A DNA stretch of 64,000 nucleotides, taken from Agromyces humatus. GTDB taxonomy: Bacteria > Actinomycetota > Actinomycetes > Actinomycetales > Microbacteriaceae. A program made the position numbers and the translations under genes. Numbering within the stretch: the first letter of the stretch is position 1; each line of letters begins with the position of its first letter. The stretch is taken from the NCBI RefSeq assembly GCF_021228295.1, contig NZ_JAJQPD010000001.1, positions 186,001 through 250,000 of the forward strand, given 5' to 3'. The notes under the pieces were generated by a model, which made no database searches, had not been told where the DNA came from, and saw only the letters and a program-made list of their open reading frames with translations. Positions 63,021 to 64,000 of this stretch are shown in pieces.

Positions 63021-63093
63021 GCCTCCGTAGCTCAGGGGATAGAGCGCCGGTTTCCGGTACCGTAGGTCGGGGGTTCGAATCCCTCCGGGGGCA
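63021..63093 (+). tRNA. tRNA-Arg (anticodon CCG)
   Basis: 73 nt. Acceptor GCCTCCG pairs with CGGGGGC (63086-63092; one G-U); D arm GCTC/GAGC with loop AGGGGATA; anticodon stem CCGGT/ACCGT with loop TTCCGGT, anticodon CCG at 63054-63056; T arm GGGGG/CCCTC with loop TTCGAAT. Discriminator A; CCA is not encoded. It reads CGG codons, which are common in this GC-rich genome. Confidence 0.93.
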
Positions 63094-63112
63094 CGTTTCC
63101 CGTTCGCGGGTC

Positions 63113-63128
63113 GAGGGCCTTCGCCCTC
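63113..63128 (+). terminator. Short hairpin after tRNA-Arg
   Basis: GAGGGC (63113-63118), loop cttc, GCCCTC (63123-63128), 20 nt past the tRNA. Probably the tRNA terminator. Downstream, gacacaacg is repeated at 63175-63183 and 63191-63199, before the sigma factor gene. Confidence 0.5.
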
Positions 63129-63261
63129 CCCGCCGTCCAGGTCGCGTAGGTGTTTCCACGGTGATTCCGTAGCGGACACAACGCGGCGCCGACACAACGA
63201 AATCGGGCGACCGTTCGTCTCGAGGAGTGACGGGGGAACCGCCTCCGTCGTGAGGAGCGTC

Positions 63262-63795
63262 GTGAGCCGCACGTGGGATGCCGTGGCGACCGAGCTCGTC
63301 GTCGCACGCGGCGACGCGCTCAGCCGCTACGCGTACCTGCTCACCGGCAGCGTCGACGACGCCGCCGACCTCGTGCAGGACGCGCTCGTGCGCACGTTCG
63401 GAACGCCCCGCATGCGGCTCACGCTGCCGCGTGCCGAGGCGTACGTGCGCCGGGCGATCCTGAATGCGGTGATCGACCGGTCGCGACGCGACCGCACGTG
63501 GCGACGTGTGCGCCACCTCACGGCCGTCCCCGCGTCGACCGCGTCGCCCGCGGACGCGGCCGACGAGCGACTCGATCTCGCCGCGCGCGTGCGAGCGCTC
63601 GCACCGCGGCAGGCGGCGTGCATCGTCCTGCGCTACTACGAGGACCTCACCGTCGCCGGCATCGCCGAGGTGCTCGGCATCAGTCCGGGCGCGGTCAAGC
63701 GGTACCTGAGCGACGGGTTGCGGGCGCTGTCCGCCGCGATCGATCCGGCGGGACGGCGCCCGGCGCGAACGGGAGGCGATCATGTCGGAACGTGA
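63262..63795 (+). CDS. ECF sigma factor, SigE family
   Basis: 177 residues from GTG 63262, with AGGAG 4 nt upstream; GTG 63250 is an alternative that overlaps this site. Region 2 is LSRYAYLLTGSVDDAADLVQDALV; the linker is basic (DRSRRDRTWRRVRHL); region 4 is RQAACIVLRYYEDLTVAGIAEV then LGISPGAVKRYLSDGLRAL. It directs RNA polymerase to stress-type promoters. The next gene overlaps it by 14 bp and encodes a membrane protein, a usual sigma/anti-sigma pair. Confidence 0.9.
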   Translation: MSRTWDAVATELVVARGDALSRYAYLLTGSVDDAADLVQDALVRTFGTPRMRLTLPRAEAYVRRAILNAVIDRSRRDRTWRRVRHLTAVPASTASPADAADERLDLAARVRALAPRQAACIVLRYYEDLTVAGIAEVLGISPGAVKRYLSDGLRALSAAIDPAGRRPARTGGDHVGT

Positions 63796-64000
63796 CCGGA
63801 ACGAGGCGACGCTCGCCGGCGAACTGCACGCGGCAGCGGATGCCCCGACACCGCGTGCCATCGACATCGACGCGATGCTCGGGGCGAGTCGCGCGAAGCG
63901 CCGTGCCCGGCGTACCGCCGTCATCGGCGGTGCCGGGGCGTTGGCGGCGGTGCTCGCGGTGGGCGGGCTGGTGTTCGGGATGCAGGGCGGCGGGATGCTC
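63782..64000 (+). CDS. Putative anti-sigma factor, N-terminal part
   Basis: 73 codons visible from ATG 63782 to the window edge, overlapping the sigma gene by 14 bp. A polar N-terminus (MSERDRNEATLAGELHAAAD, then PRAIDIDAMLGASRAKRRAR) precedes a helix (AVIGGAGALAAVLAVGGLVFG). Position after an ECF sigma gene and the single-helix layout suggest an anti-sigma or regulatory membrane protein. No zinc-binding HxxxCxxC motif is visible in this part. Confidence 0.55.
   Translation, partial: MSERDRNEATLAGELHAAADAPTPRAIDIDAMLGASRAKRRARRTAVIGGAGALAAVLAVGGLVFGMQGGGML

Noticed and set aside
63021-63093. Integrated element at tRNA-Arg
   Set aside because: No repeat of the tRNA 3' end and no integrase gene were seen in the visible flanks; the right flank is cut by the window edge.

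Overview
This is a GC-rich (roughly 70 %) actinobacterial chromosome segment, most likely from the family Microbacteriaceae (Agromyces-like). That placement is inferred from GTG/ATG-rich starts with ATGA/GTGA overlaps, leaderless TAnnnT promoters and the gene order argS, lysA-hom-thrC-thrB, rho-prfA-prmC, sua5, wecA, atpI, atpBEFHAGDC. No plasmid, phage or transposase genes were seen. The ends cut through a plsC-like gene (left) and a putative anti-sigma gene (right).

Layout. 1-4.2 kb: plsC tail, a secreted lipoprotein, an OsmC peroxidase, gabT and an asparaginase. 4.3-8.5 kb (minus): a polyamine-type ABC importer (potDABC). 8.6-26.5 kb (minus): an 18-kb signalling and cell-envelope cluster. 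In transcription order it encodes an FHA protein, a PP2C phosphatase, a transmembrane Ser/Thr kinase, a 1,967-residue beta-propeller/Ig/Fn3 surface protein, a MoxR ATPase, a DUF58 protein, a multi-spanning transglutaminase-fold protein, a zinc-ribbon/FHA protein and an FtsK/EssC-type ATPase. 26.6-30 kb (plus): an Lrp regulator, a putrescine-type aminotransferase and an FAD amine oxidase. 30-33.8 kb: DUF4192, ogt-tag DNA alkylation repair, yaaA and a P-loop kinase. 33.8-43.3 kb (minus): sua5, wecA-like, atpI-like and the complete F1Fo ATP synthase. 43.4-46.3 kb: a DrrAB-like exporter with a divergent TetR regulator. 46.3-50.1 kb: prmC, cysK-cysE, and an islet with a broken endonuclease-like gene between two REP-like elements. 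50.1-61.1 kb (minus): prfA, rho, thrB, thrC, hom, lysA, DUF2993 and argS. 61.1-64 kb (plus): lipoprotein, ROK regulator, tRNA-Arg(CCG), ECF sigma factor and putative anti-sigma factor.

How it works together. The potDABC importer, gabT, the aminotransferase, the FAD oxidase and the Lrp regulator look like one polyamine/GABA uptake and catabolism locus, now divided by the 18-kb cluster. That cluster matches the core I recall from Bifidobacterium as PFNA (kinase, Fn3 protein, AAA ATPase, DUF58, transglutaminase, phosphatase). Here it has two FHA readers and a large FtsK/EssC-like motor and no visible WXG100 substrate. Its transglutaminase domain lacks the expected catalytic Cys and His, so it is probably a pseudoenzyme. 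I regard this cluster as the main candidate for an under-described system: a phospho-regulated envelope machine that assembles or senses through a giant surface protein.

Limits: no homology search was run. Functions rest on motif recognition and gene order; promoter, operator and REP calls are by eye.
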